Origin: Bacteroidales bacterium
GTDB lineage: Bacteria > Bacteroidota > Bacteroidia > Bacteroidales > F082
Direction of reading: 5' to 3'
Assembly (NCBI GenBank): GCA_017428285.1
Contig: JAFRRE010000015.1
Span: 1-64,000, forward strand
DNA length: 64,000 bases
Shown: one piece after another, positions 43,198 to 51,493 of the stretch
Position numbering within the stretch: the first letter of the stretch is position 1
Layout: each line of letters opens with the position of its first letter
Program-made: the position numbers and the translations under genes
Notes under the pieces: generated by a model
Told to the model about the DNA's origin: nothing
What the model saw: the letters and a program-made list of their open reading frames with translations, nothing else
The model's database searches: none

Positions 43198-43440
43198 TCA
43201 AGCGGTCTTTTTCTCGATGTAGTCGCAGAAATCGTTGAATGTCTTCACATTCGCCATCTCTTCAGTCTTGATCTTGAAGCCAAACTTCTTCTCGACGATG
43301 ACCACGATGTCGACAAAATCGAGGCTGTCGATGCCGATGTCTTCCTTCAGACGGGCTTCCGGCTGGATCTTTTCTTCATCAATCTCAAGGTCCTCGATGA
43401 GGAACTCTTTGACTTTTGCTTCTATTTCTTGTCTGTCCAT
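43198..43440 (-). CDS. acyl carrier protein
   Basis: 80 residues, acidic. GIDSLDFVDIVVIVEKKFG carries the phosphopantetheine Ser39. One of two ACPs of the cluster (the other is fused at 39379-39636). Carries the growing polyene or a priming acyl group. Preceded by an 88-bp spacer of short repeats and followed closely by the acyltransferase gene, a likely partner. Confidence 0.92.
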   Translation of the reverse strand: MDRQEIEAKVKEFLIEDLEIDEEKIQPEARLKEDIGIDSLDFVDIVVIVEKKFGFKIKTEEMANVKTFNDFCDYIEKKTA

Positions 43441-43528
43441 TTATGTTGTTGATTGTTGAATTGTTTAATCGTTTTTGTTCTATTGACTTCGGGACTGCGA
43501 GACGCGAGACGCGGGACTCATTCAGCAT
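43441..43528. repeat. mosaic of three short repeat families before ACP gene
   Basis: In order: TTGTTGAATTGTTTAATCG (as at 39637-39745), GACTTCGGGACTGCGAGACG with GCGAGACGCGGGAC (as at 2918-2990), and ATTCAGCATTCAGCATT (as at 21800-21830). No gene is present. Confidence 0.7.
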
Positions 43529-44626
43529 TCAGCATTTCTTACAGACCATAATGCTGTGGCCGAGGCCGAGAGCGTCGTGGATGGTCTCCACCTCGAGGCC
43601 TGCCTTTCTGACCAATTGGGCCATATCGCCGCTGTGGTACATCTTGCTGTTGCCGTTGGCCAAGGCGGTAAAATATAAGCTTGTCATGGTGAGGGCAAAT
43701 GCTGCGGAGGTATATCTTTGTCGGTCCCAAAAGGTCTCCATGATGCAGAGACGGCTGTCCTTGTCCATGATTTTGGCAGCGCGCGAAACGATGCTCATAA
43801 TCTCATCCTCGCCAAAGCAGTCGAGGAACTGGCTCATCCAAATAATGTCATAATGCTTGTCGGTGGGGAACTGCTGGCTGTCATCCAAAAGGTTGATGCC
43901 ATAGCCGTCGATGCGGTCGGCACCTTTCTTGCCTTTAGTGAACTCACGCATCATTTCCAACTGTTGCGGCAGATCCATGATGGTCACCTTGACATTGTCG
44001 TCAAAATCGACGCAACGCAGGGCCCAACGGCCTGTGTTGCCGCCCACATCGAGCACGGTCTTGGGATGGTCGCCAAAGAGCAGCTGCAAGGCTTGGTCGA
44101 AGGAATGGTCGGAATAATAATGGTCGAAGCCGAACCAGCTCTTCTGCACCTGAGGAGGCAACTGCGAAAGGCCTTCATAAATCGTCGGCCAGCTGCCGAA
44201 ATGTTCCAGACCTGCAGGACGGCCTTCTTTCAAAGCTTCCTCCAAATGGAACCAACCTTCATAGTTGACATCGTGGTTGAAGTCGATGTTGACGCGAATG
44301 GCAGGGTCGGTCAGCAGGAACCAACCTGTCTTCGACAAGGTGAAACGGTCGGTTTCGGTATTCACCAGCACAAGGCCGATACAGAGCGAGCCTTCCATCA
44401 ACACCTTAACTGCGTAGGGCGAGAGATTTGTCTTTTCAGCAATTTCAGCTTGAGTCAGACCTTGTTCGTTGTCGCGCAGCATGTCCAAGATACCAAACTT
44501 GATCATCAGGCGGCCCACTTGGAAGATGATGGGGCCGAAAGCGATGAAATAAGCCAACTCTTGGGCTTCTCCGGCTTTTTTATGCTCTTTAGTATATGCT
44601 TTTTCAAGGGCAGGAAAAAGTTCCAT
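43529..44626 (-). CDS. SAM-dependent O-methyltransferase-like protein
   Basis: 365 residues. An N-terminal winged-helix dimerisation region (LTQAEIAEKTNLSPYAVKVLMEGSL) precedes the Rossmann motif VLDVGGNTGRWA (D193). IIWMSQFLDCF is a later core motif. This is the plant-type O-methyltransferase layout. Aryl-polyene and flexirubin heads often carry methyl groups on or beside the phenol, so methylation of the aryl ring or its hydroxyl is inferred. Six bp after the upstream ketosynthase. Confidence 0.83.
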   Translation of the reverse strand: MELFPALEKAYTKEHKKAGEAQELAYFIAFGPIIFQVGRLMIKFGILDMLRDNEQGLTQAEIAEKTNLSPYAVKVLMEGSLCIGLVLVNTETDRFTLSKTGWFLLTDPAIRVNIDFNHDVNYEGWFHLEEALKEGRPAGLEHFGSWPTIYEGLSQLPPQVQKSWFGFDHYYSDHSFDQALQLLFGDHPKTVLDVGGNTGRWALRCVDFDDNVKVTIMDLPQQLEMMREFTKGKKGADRIDGYGINLLDDSQQFPTDKHYDIIWMSQFLDCFGEDEIMSIVSRAAKIMDKDSRLCIMETFWDRQRYTSAAFALTMTSLYFTALANGNSKMYHSGDMAQLVRKAGLEVETIHDALGLGHSIMVCKKC

Positions 44627-44631
44627 TTGTA

Positions 44632-45858
44632 TTATATTTTCTTGATTACCAATGCACTATTTGTCCCACCAAAACCAAAAGAGTTGGAAAGGATAGTGTT
44701 TAATGTCTTGTTGGTCGTAGTGTTAATGATGTTGAGGCCTTCCGAGTATTCATCTGGGTGCTCAAAGTTGATGTTGGGAGCGATGAAGCCGCCGTGCATC
44801 ATGAGGATACAATAGACAATTTCGCTGGCACCAGCCATCCAACACTCGTGACCCGTCATCGACTTAGTTGATGAAATGGGTGTTTTTGTAACGCCAAACA
44901 TATTCTTCAAAGCCATAGCTTCAAACATATCGCCTTGGGGCGTTGAGGTGGCGTGGGCGTTCACATAGTCAATGTCCTCGGCTTTCACTCCTGCCTCGTT
45001 CATGGCGCGGGTCATGGCGCGTTGGCAGCCTTCCTCGCTTGGTTGAGAGATGTGAATCTCACCATTCGAAGAAAAGCCATAGCCACAAACTTCAGCCAAA
45101 ATCGTTGCTCCACGCGCCACGGCATGGTCGTAATCCTCAAGCACCAAAGCCGCTGCACCACCACTAGGCACCAGGCCGTCGCGATCACGGTCGAAGGGAC
45201 GGGAAGCTTTGGTCGGGTCATCAACCCTTGTCGAGAAGGCGCTAATACCATCAAAGCTGCCCATCGAGAGGTAGTTGGTCTCCTGGGCGCCACCGCAAAG
45301 CACCATGTCCTGCAAGCCATTGCGGATGAGCATAGCGCCAAGTCCTATGGCATGAGAACCACTAGCACAAGCCGCGCTAATGGTCATGTTGATGCCTTTC
45401 AAGTGGAAGATAGTGGAAAGGTTCATCGTCACAGTGGAGTTCATCGATTGGAAAATGGCTGCCGATCCCACCAAGGTAGTGTCTTTCTTCTCTAAAGCTA
45501 TCTCATGCGATTCTATGACCGCTTTGGCAGAAGAGTCGTTTCCAAAAAGCACACCAACTTCGTTCTCAAGCAGGTAAGCATCATCAATCCCAGCTTGCTG
45601 GAAAGCCTCCAAAGTGGCCATATAGGCATATTCGCCTTCCTCGGCAAGATACATGCGAAGCTTGCGGTCGAGTTTGCCTTTCAGTTGTGGCTTTTCCACA
45701 ATACCCGTCAATGGCGAACGATAACCATATTCTATGCGTTGCGGGTCGATGCCAATGCCAGAACGGCCTTCGCGCAAAGCGACTTCAACTTCTTCTTTGT
45801 TTTTCCCGAGGCACGACCAAATGCCCATGCCCGTGATGACAACTCTTCTATGATTCAT
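44632..45858 (-). CDS. ketosynthase (FabF-like)
   Basis: 408 residues, full FabF length. SAACASG (C164), NAHATSTPQGD and SSTKSMTGHE give the complete Cys-His-His set with Lys. GPSLV-like start RRVVITGMGIWSCLG is standard. It probably carries out the first or the repeated condensations of the polyene chain. The operon order is ammonia-lyase, reductase, this enzyme, methyltransferase. Upstream it has a 75-bp spacer with an inverted pair of dispersed repeats. Confidence 0.92.
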   Translation of the reverse strand: MNHRRVVITGMGIWSCLGKNKEEVEVALREGRSGIGIDPQRIEYGYRSPLTGIVEKPQLKGKLDRKLRMYLAEEGEYAYMATLEAFQQAGIDDAYLLENEVGVLFGNDSSAKAVIESHEIALEKKDTTLVGSAAIFQSMNSTVTMNLSTIFHLKGINMTISAACASGSHAIGLGAMLIRNGLQDMVLCGGAQETNYLSMGSFDGISAFSTRVDDPTKASRPFDRDRDGLVPSGGAAALVLEDYDHAVARGATILAEVCGYGFSSNGEIHISQPSEEGCQRAMTRAMNEAGVKAEDIDYVNAHATSTPQGDMFEAMALKNMFGVTKTPISSTKSMTGHECWMAGASEIVYCILMMHGGFIAPNINFEHPDEYSEGLNIINTTTNKTLNTILSNSFGFGGTNSALVIKKI

Positions 45859-45877
45859 AGTTTGATTCTTTCAAGTC

Positions 45878-45927
45878 GGCCCTTCGACGGGCTCAGGGAC
45901 CTAGGTCGTTGAGCTTGTCGAAACGCC
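45878..45927. repeat. intergenic inverted pair of dispersed GTCGAA repeats
   Basis: GGCCCTTCGACGGGCTCAGG at 45878-45897 faces GGTCGTTGAGCTTGTCGAAA at 45904-45923, with a few bases between. The only intergenic pair in the window; it lies between the reductase and ketosynthase genes. Confidence 0.85.
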
Positions 45928-45933
45928 GATATT

Positions 45934-46662
45934 TTATGTATAAAGCCCTCCGTTGATTGAAATCACCTGCCCCGTAATGTAAGCGGCATCATCTGAAGCA
46001 AGGAAAGCAGCCAAGGCTGCCACTTCCTCAGGTTTGCCAAAGCGACCCAAAGGGATAAGTTTCTTCAATTCATCGTTTTCAAGCTCTTTGGTCATGTCGG
46101 TGGCAATGAAGCCAGGAGCAATGGCATTGACGGTCACCTTACGGGCAGCCACTTCCTGCGCCAAAGCCTTGGTAGCTCCAATCAGAGCTGCCTTAGCGGC
46201 AGAATAGTTGGTTTGTCCAGGCTGACCTTTCAGTCCCGACAACGAAGCCATATTGATGATACGACCATTGCGGCGGGTCAACATGTTTTTCAGCACGCGA
46301 CGGGTGATATAGAAGAAACCATTCAAAGTGGTGTCCAACACCCGATTCCATTGATCCTCCTGCATGAAGATCATCAGGTTGTCTTCATGAATGCCCGCGT
46401 TGTTGACCAACACGGAGATGTAATCATCGGGATGGCTTGTCGCCCACGACTCCAGAGCCGTTTCAATGGCTTGGGAATCGGCAACATTGAAGGGCAGCAA
46501 TTCACCTGTACCGCCAGCTTCTTGAACCTGTTTCAGTGTGTCTTCAGCAGCCTCTTTATTTGACTGATAATTGATAATGACTGTAAAACCATCCTTGGCC
46601 AAACGTAAGGCGATGGCTTTTCCCAAACCTCGTGAGGCACCTGTAATGAGCGCGTATTTCAT
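45934..46662 (-). CDS. FabG-type 3-oxoacyl-ACP reductase
   Basis: 242 residues. TGASRGLGKA (7-16) binds NADPH; NNAG (87-90), NMAS (S140), Y153-xxx-K157 complete the SDR active site. The final GQVISINGGLYT is typical of FabG. Reduces the 3-oxoacyl-ACP made by the ketosynthases. Shares one base with the stop of the ammonia-lyase-like gene (TAATG). Confidence 0.92.
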   Translation of the reverse strand: MKYALITGASRGLGKAIALRLAKDGFTVIINYQSNKEAAEDTLKQVQEAGGTGELLPFNVADSQAIETALESWATSHPDDYISVLVNNAGIHEDNLMIFMQEDQWNRVLDTTLNGFFYITRRVLKNMLTRRNGRIINMASLSGLKGQPGQTNYSAAKAALIGATKALAQEVAARKVTVNAIAPGFIATDMTKELENDELKKLIPLGRFGKPEEVAALAAFLASDDAAYITGQVISINGGLYT

Positions 46663-48200
46663 TATTTCAATTTCAAAGGATTGGTTTTCAGATAATTCTC
46701 AACAGCGGCAATTTCCTTGTAGAAAGGCGTGTCTTCGATGAAGAGTGGAATGATCTCCCTCACTTTGTCGTAAATTTTCCTCGAAGTCGGTGCCAGTTTG
46801 TCTGCAATCTTCAAGCAATCGGTGGCTTGAGCCAAGGCGATGTATTGGATGGCCATCACCTGGAAGCAGTTCTCCACCACTTGCTTGCAAAGCAGGGCCG
46901 AGTTGGTACCCATACTGACAATGTCTTGGTTGTCGTTGTTGTTCGGGATGCTGTGCACATAGTTAGGCATGGCCAGCGTTTGGCATTCGGCAGTTGTCGA
47001 AGTAGCCGTGAACTGGCAGGCCTGCATACCGTAGTTCAATCCCAATGTTCCAAGGTTGAGGAAAGGCGGAAGAATGCCGTTGATGCGATCATGGAAGAGG
47101 TAGTTCAATTGTCTTTCGGCAGTCATGCAGAGGCGCACCAAGGCGATTTTCACTTTGTCTTCTTCCAACGAGATATAGTCGCCGTGGAAGTTGCCGCCAT
47201 GATAGACATACTCTGTTTCGGGGTCGACAATGGGGTTGTCGCAGGCCGAGTTGAGTTCATCTTCAAGGATTTGGCGGGTGTACATCAAAGTATCGTAGAT
47301 GGGACCGAGTATCTGCGGCGTGCAGCGCAACGAATAGTAGGCCTGCACCTTATGCTCAAAGACCTTCACATCGGAGTGACCATAGTCGTAAAGCTCATGG
47401 GCGCGTTTCTTGAGGCATTGCGAGCCTGCTGACAGCTCACGCAAACGGCGTGCAATTTCTTGCTGACCTTCGTGACGGCGACAGTTGTTTTCGCCTTCCG
47501 ACATGTAATCGTCGAACGAAGAAGCGATTTCGTTCATCCAAACAGCAGCTAAAGTAGCCCAGTCGAGTAAGGTCTCGGCATGGAATTGGTTAACCACGCT
47601 GATGCCCGTCATCACAGAAGTGCCATTGGTGATGGAAAGACCTTCGCGGATGTGCATCTTGAGCGGTTCAAGGCCGTTTTCTTTCATCACCTCAGCGGTC
47701 GGTCTCCATTGACCTTTATAGTGGACTTCACCTTCACCGATGAGGCACAACGCGATATGAGCCAACTGCACCAAGTCGCCGCTGGCACCCACGCTGCCAT
47801 GCATGGGAATGAAAGGATATATCTCGCGGTTGATGAACTCAACAAGCAATTTCACCACATCGGTATGCACGCCCGAACGGCATTGCAACACCGTGCCAAG
47901 GCGGGCTATCATGGCCGACTTCACATAGATATCGTCCAAGGGCTCTCCTGCTCCAGTGGAGTGACTACGGATGATATTATATTGTAAATCTGTTAGATAC
48001 TTATCATCCACACGCCATTGGGCCATTGGGCCAAAGCCTGTATTGATGCCATAAATGACTTTTTCGGCGGCAAACTTTTCCAAAAAACGGTAACACGCTT
48101 CCACGCGATCAATCCACGCTCCAGAAACCTGAATCTTCTCATCGGAATGCAAGACTTTTTCTACTTCTTCGAGCGTGATTCTGTCATTAAATGTAATCAT
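46662..48200 (-). CDS. aromatic amino acid ammonia-lyase, probably tyrosine
   Basis: 512 residues. The MIO cofactor triad is A139-S140-G141 in GSVGASGDLVQLAH; the catalytic Tyr is in VIYGINTGFGPMAQ (Y50). IRSHSTGAGEPL holds the selectivity position H80. NGTSVMTG, YSLRCTPQILGP, NFHGDYIS, QFTATSTTAE and HSIPNNNDNQDIVSMGTN are further family blocks. From memory the protein is closely like the Flavobacterium tyrosine ammonia-lyase of flexirubin synthesis. It would turn tyrosine into 4-coumarate, the aryl starter. Histidine as substrate is less likely, but the motif alone does not exclude it. First gene of the main operon. Confidence 0.85.
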   Translation of the reverse strand: MITFNDRITLEEVEKVLHSDEKIQVSGAWIDRVEACYRFLEKFAAEKVIYGINTGFGPMAQWRVDDKYLTDLQYNIIRSHSTGAGEPLDDIYVKSAMIARLGTVLQCRSGVHTDVVKLLVEFINREIYPFIPMHGSVGASGDLVQLAHIALCLIGEGEVHYKGQWRPTAEVMKENGLEPLKMHIREGLSITNGTSVMTGISVVNQFHAETLLDWATLAAVWMNEIASSFDDYMSEGENNCRRHEGQQEIARRLRELSAGSQCLKKRAHELYDYGHSDVKVFEHKVQAYYSLRCTPQILGPIYDTLMYTRQILEDELNSACDNPIVDPETEYVYHGGNFHGDYISLEEDKVKIALVRLCMTAERQLNYLFHDRINGILPPFLNLGTLGLNYGMQACQFTATSTTAECQTLAMPNYVHSIPNNNDNQDIVSMGTNSALLCKQVVENCFQVMAIQYIALAQATDCLKIADKLAPTSRKIYDKVREIIPLFIEDTPFYKEIAAVENYLKTNPLKLK

Positions 48201-48226
48201 TTATTTCCCTTTTTTAAATAGAGGTG

Positions 48227-48234
48227 CAAAAGTA
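48227..48234 (-). promoter_or_regulatory. -7 box of main polyene operon
   Basis: Minus-strand TACTTTTG then CACC, 27 bp before the ATG of the ammonia-lyase-like gene; back to back with the lipid kinase promoter. The -33 element is not clear. Confidence 0.5.
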
Positions 48235-48285
48235 TGAAAAAAAACAATATAAATTCATTATCTTTTCAAATAACAAAGCATTTGG

Positions 48286-48315
48286 TTTGTCTTATTGTTT
48301 TATTTCCTATCTTTG
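48286..48315 (+). promoter_or_regulatory. promoter of lipid kinase-pgk unit
   Basis: TTTG (48286-48289) and TATCTTTG (48308-48315), spacer 18 bp. The ATG follows 24 bp later. Confidence 0.65.
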
Positions 48316-48338
48316 ACCCGCGAAAAAACTAATTTTTT

Positions 48339-49361
48339 ATGACCGAAACAAACAACAGATGGTTGGTGGTCGTCAATCCAAAGGCATCGGTCGGAAAATC
48401 CGGAAGAGACTGGCCTATGATTAAGCAACTGCTTATCCAAGAGGGAATTATGTTTGATGATATACTGACTGAATATCCTTGTCATGCCATTGAAATTGTC
48501 CGTAACGCCATTGTTGAAAAAGGCTATCGAAAAATTATCTCTGTAGGAGGCGACGGCACCAATAATGAAGTGATTAATGGCATATTTACGCAAGATGTTG
48601 TTCCCACCACCGACATTACCATGGCCGCCCTTCCTATCGGTACAGGCAACGACTGGCGCCGTACCTTTGACATTCCTTTGGAATATGAAGATGTCGTCAA
48701 AACTATCAAGGCGGGGCATACTTTTGCCCACGATATTGGCAAACTGACCTATTATAATGACGGCGACCCAAAGACCCGTTTTTTCCTAAATGCAGCTGGT
48801 ACAGGCCTAGATGAAATGGTTTGCCATTCAACCAACCTCATGAAACAACAAGGCAAAGGCGGCACTATCCGTTACTTGATTAGCGTGGTGAAATGTTTGC
48901 TGAAATATAAAGTCACCCATGTGCAAATCGAAGTGGATGAACAACAAGTGTTTGATGACAATATTTTGAGTCTTTCTGTTGGCAATTGCCGTTTCAATGG
49001 TGGCGGTATGATGATGATGCCCAAGGCTGTCCCAGATGATGGTCTGTTCGACATGACCGTCATCCGAAAAGTATCCATCTTCAAATTCGCCGCCAACGTG
49101 AAGAACATCTATGATGGCTCATTCATTGAAAAACTCAAAGAGGTGCAGACTTTCCGAGGCAAAAAGATCCGCATCATCTCCATTCCTCCACATTCCTTGA
49201 TGGTCGAAACCGAAGGCGAGAACCTCAACAATTCGCCTTTTGACTTCGAAATCCTGCCCAAGGCCATCAATATGGTCATTCCAAAAGAAAGAGGCAAGAA
49301 GTCGCAGAAAAAGAAGAGCCGTTTCAAAAAGAAAAACAACAATTCAACAATTCAACAATAA
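48339..49361 (+). CDS. diacylglycerol/sphingosine-kinase-like lipid kinase
   Basis: 340 residues. VVNPKASVGKSGRDW and GGDGTNNEVINGI (70-82) are the nucleotide-binding signatures of the DAGK catalytic family, and PIGTGNDW is the second. GNCRFNGGGMMMMPKAVPDDGLFDMTVI is the conserved late block. It phosphorylates a lipid hydroxyl such as diacylglycerol. It faces away from the polyene operon; a link to lipid anchoring is possible but housekeeping use is as likely. The Lys-rich tail ends NNNSTIQQ, encoded by AACAATTC repeats that also supply the stop. pgk begins 13 bp later. Confidence 0.9.
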   Translation: MTETNNRWLVVVNPKASVGKSGRDWPMIKQLLIQEGIMFDDILTEYPCHAIEIVRNAIVEKGYRKIISVGGDGTNNEVINGIFTQDVVPTTDITMAALPIGTGNDWRRTFDIPLEYEDVVKTIKAGHTFAHDIGKLTYYNDGDPKTRFFLNAAGTGLDEMVCHSTNLMKQQGKGGTIRYLISVVKCLLKYKVTHVQIEVDEQQVFDDNILSLSVGNCRFNGGGMMMMPKAVPDDGLFDMTVIRKVSIFKFAANVKNIYDGSFIEKLKEVQTFRGKKIRIISIPPHSLMVETEGENLNNSPFDFEILPKAINMVIPKERGKKSQKKKSRFKKKNNNSTIQQ

Positions 49362-49372
49362 ACAATAAACAT
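49335..49372. repeat. AACAATTCAACAATT repeats at 3' end of lipid kinase gene
   Basis: Units AACAATTCAACAATTCAACA and ATAAACAATAAACATT. They encode the last residues and stop of the kinase and lead to the pgk start; same family as at 39637-39745. Confidence 0.7.
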
Positions 49373-49373
49373 T

Positions 49374-50624
49374 ATGGTAAACATCGACCAAATCAATTTT
49401 GAAAACAAGCGCGTGGTTATCCGCGTCGACTTCAATGTCCCGTTGGATGACAATTTCAACATCACTGACGACACCCGTATGCGTGCCGCTCTGCCAACCA
49501 TCAACAAGGTCTTGAACGACAAAGGTATGGTTGTGCTGATGTCGCACCTCGGTCGCCCGAAGAAGAACCCCGACCCGAAGTTCTCCATCAAGCCGATTAT
49601 CAAGCACTTGGAAGAATTGTTGGGCCGTCCCGTGCAATTTGCTACCGATTGCATGAAAGCCGCCGACCAAGTGGCTGCTCTGAAACCTGGTGAGGTGCTC
49701 GTACTTGAAAACCTCCGTTTCTATGCCGAAGAAGAAGGCAAGCCGCGCGGCATCGAGAAAGGTGAAGAAGGCTACGACGAAGCCAAGAAAGCCGTGAAAG
49801 CCTCACAGAAAGAGTTCACCAAGACCCTTGCGGGCTATGGCGAATACTACATCAACGACGCTTTCGGTACCGCTCACCGTGCCCATGCTTCAACCGCTTT
49901 GATTGCCGACTACTTCGATGCCGACCACAAGATGTACGGCTATCTGATGGGTAAGGAAGTGGCTGCCGTCAACAAGGTGATGAACGAAATCCAACATCCT
50001 TTCACCGCTATCATGGGTGGCTCTAAGGTCTCTACAAAGATTGAAATCATCGAGAACCTGCTCACCAAGGTCGATAACCTCATCCTTTGCGGTGGCATGA
50101 CTTACACCTTCAAAAAGGCTCTCGGCGGTAAGATTGGTAACTCCATCTGCGAAGATGACAAACTCGACCTCGCCCTTGACATCCTCGCCAAAGCCAAGGA
50201 AAAGGGCGTTAAGCTGGTGCTTGCCGAGGATTGTGTAGTGGGCAACAAATTCGCCAATGATGCCGACACCCAAGTCGTTGACCCAATGAACATTCCCGAA
50301 GGCTGGGAAGGCATGGATATCGGTCCGAAGACCCGCGAACTCTTCGCCAATGTCATCAAAGGCTCGAAGACCATCCTTTGGAACGGTCCCTGCGGCGTGT
50401 TTGAGTTCGACACCTTTGCACAAGGCTCAAAGGCTATTGCTGAGGCCATTGCAGCTGCGACCAAGGACGGTGCCTTCTCCCTCATCGGCGGCGGTGACTC
50501 AGTGGCTTGCATCAACAAGTTCGGCTTGGCTGACCAAGTGAGTTATGTCTCCACTGGCGGCGGTGCCTTGCTCGAAGCCATCGAAGGCAAGGAGTTGCCG
50601 GGTATTGCAGCGATTAAGAAGTGA
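49374..50624 (+). CDS. pgk: phosphoglycerate kinase
   Basis: 416 residues, the standard length. [81 protein letters not shown] and the C-terminal [15 protein letters not shown] are all present. Transfers phosphate from 1,3-bisphosphoglycerate to ADP in glycolysis. Co-directional with the lipid kinase 12 bp upstream, so probably one transcript. A repeat-rich palindromic region starts 4 bp after the stop. Confidence 0.97.
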   Translation: MVNIDQINFENKRVVIRVDFNVPLDDNFNITDDTRMRAALPTINKVLNDKGMVVLMSHLGRPKKNPDPKFSIKPIIKHLEELLGRPVQFATDCMKAADQVAALKPGEVLVLENLRFYAEEEGKPRGIEKGEEGYDEAKKAVKASQKEFTKTLAGYGEYYINDAFGTAHRAHASTALIADYFDADHKMYGYLMGKEVAAVNKVMNEIQHPFTAIMGGSKVSTKIEIIENLLTKVDNLILCGGMTYTFKKALGGKIGNSICEDDKLDLALDILAKAKEKGVKLVLAEDCVVGNKFANDADTQVVDPMNIPEGWEGMDIGPKTRELFANVIKGSKTILWNGPCGVFEFDTFAQGSKAIAEAIAAATKDGAFSLIGGGDSVACINKFGLADQVSYVSTGGGALLEAIEGKELPGIAAIKK

Positions 50625-50627
50625 TGC

Positions 50628-50848
50628 TAGCCCCGAAGGGGCAGCAGCATAATAGGCGGATGGTGTAAACCTCCGCCGATAAACAATGGAATTATTTCAA
50701 GCCCCGAAGGGGCGGCAGAATTGGACGCACAATGTTTTTCTGTCACCCCTTTGGGGTTCTGTTTTTTCGGTATGGGAAAATCCTATCCGTTTTATTTCGG
50801 CAGAGGTTTACACCATCTGCCTATGGAGCTGTCACCCCTTTGGGGTTA
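50628..50848. repeat. inverted-repeat element with CCCCGAAGGGG hairpins
   Basis: Outer arms of ~58 bp: TAGCCCCGAAGGGGC...GGCGGATGGTGTAAACCTCC at 50628-50685, against the inverse at 50791-50848 (GGAGGTTTACACC-like CAGAGGTTTACACCATCTGC, then CACCCCTTTGGGGTTA). Two further GCCCCGAAGGGGCGGCAG-like copies sit inside (50701-50720 and 50739-50760, inverted). It may end pgk transcription. Confidence 0.75.
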
Positions 50849-50899
50849 CGAGGTTCCGCCAACAGATTCACCATAATTGTGCCAAATAAAATCTTCTTT

Positions 50900-50934
50900 T
50901 TTGTGTTGTCTTTTTGGCTTTTTTCCTATTTTTG
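50900..50934 (+). promoter_or_regulatory. promoter with a ~300-nt leader before HTH gene
   Basis: TTTG (50900-50903), 23-bp spacer, TATTTTTG (50927-50934) then CGTCC. The next credible ATG is at 51236. Confidence 0.55.
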
Positions 50935-51035
50935 CGTCCAATAAACCATTTGTCGAATCATATTCTTAGTAAAACATATCAGACTGAATAATAGATAATA
51001 AAATAAAAAATAACGGGCTTTACGCTCTTGTTCTC

Positions 51036-51152
51036 ACTTGGAAAATCTGGTAAATTTAAAAAGCGGGAGAATAAGCAAGCGGAAAGTTTGCGTTTTATGG
51101 CGCAAACTATTTCGTGCTTATTACCGCACCGGTTTACCAGAACCTTCCAAGT
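51036..51152 (+). promoter_or_regulatory. large stem-loop in leader of HTH gene
   Basis: Arms match over ~50 nt: ACTTGGAA, TCTGGTAAA, GCGG, AATAAGCA and AGTTTGCG on the left recur in that order in the inverse of the right arm. The apex is AGTTTGCG-ttttatgg-CGCAAACT (51085-51108). Confidence 0.7.
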
Positions 51153-51235
51153 TAATAAGCAAACAAACGAAAGGTGAGCGCCTCTTTTGTTGCTTTTCGA
51201 GACAAGATTTGAAGCCCTCAACCGAAAAGCACCTC

Positions 51236-51493
51236 ATGGAAAGAGAAAAACGATACCCTACTAATGGTTTCCATCTCGGAAAAATAGTGAAGGCAGAGCT
51301 AACCCGACAAGGTCGCAGCATCACTTGGCTAGCCCAACAAGTGGGTTGCTCGCGTGAAAATCTATACAAAGTGTTTCGCCACAAATGGATTTACACTGAC
51401 CTCCTTTTTCAGATTTGTGAGGCCTTGGATTACGACTTTTTCAAATTATGCTCCGATTATTACCAAGCCAAAAAACGTGAAAAAAATAACTAA
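51236..51493 (+). CDS. small XRE-type helix-turn-helix protein
   Basis: 85 residues from the ATG at 51236. A longer open reading back to 51038 would run through the stem-loop and has no protein-like character. ITWLAQQVGCSRENLYKVFRHKWIYTDLLFQICEALDYDFF is a Cro/XRE HTH with the second helix at SRENLYKVF. Such stand-alone regulators are frequent in Bacteroidota. It probably controls its own leader or the following genes; its targets are unknown. The downstream outer-membrane protein gene has a separate promoter. Confidence 0.78.
   Translation: MEREKRYPTNGFHLGKIVKAELTRQGRSITWLAQQVGCSRENLYKVFRHKWIYTDLLFQICEALDYDFFKLCSDYYQAKKREKNN

Larger units (their letters stand above)
50625..51235. other. 611-bp non-coding region of nested palindromes and leader
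   Basis: No gene. It holds the 50628-50848 inverted-repeat element, a good promoter (50900-50934) and a 117-nt stem-loop (51036-51152) upstream of the HTH gene. Short open readings across it are explained by the repeats. Confidence 0.7.

Noticed and set aside
13413..48200. Dialkylresorcinol (DarA/DarB) flexirubin ester cluster
   Set aside because: No KAS III-like DarB or DarA-type cyclase is visible; only the aryl-polyene half is supported.
46662..48200. Histidine utilisation (hutH) gene
   Set aside because: No other hut gene is nearby, it heads the polyene operon, and its motifs follow the tyrosine ammonia-lyase pattern known from flexirubin clusters.
50686..50889. Short plus-strand open reading across the repeat region after pgk
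   Set aside because: It is made of the inverted repeats themselves, has no ribosome site and no protein-like composition.
51038..51235. N-terminal extension of the HTH protein
   Set aside because: It runs through the leader stem-loop; the ATG at 51236 starts where HTH-family similarity begins.
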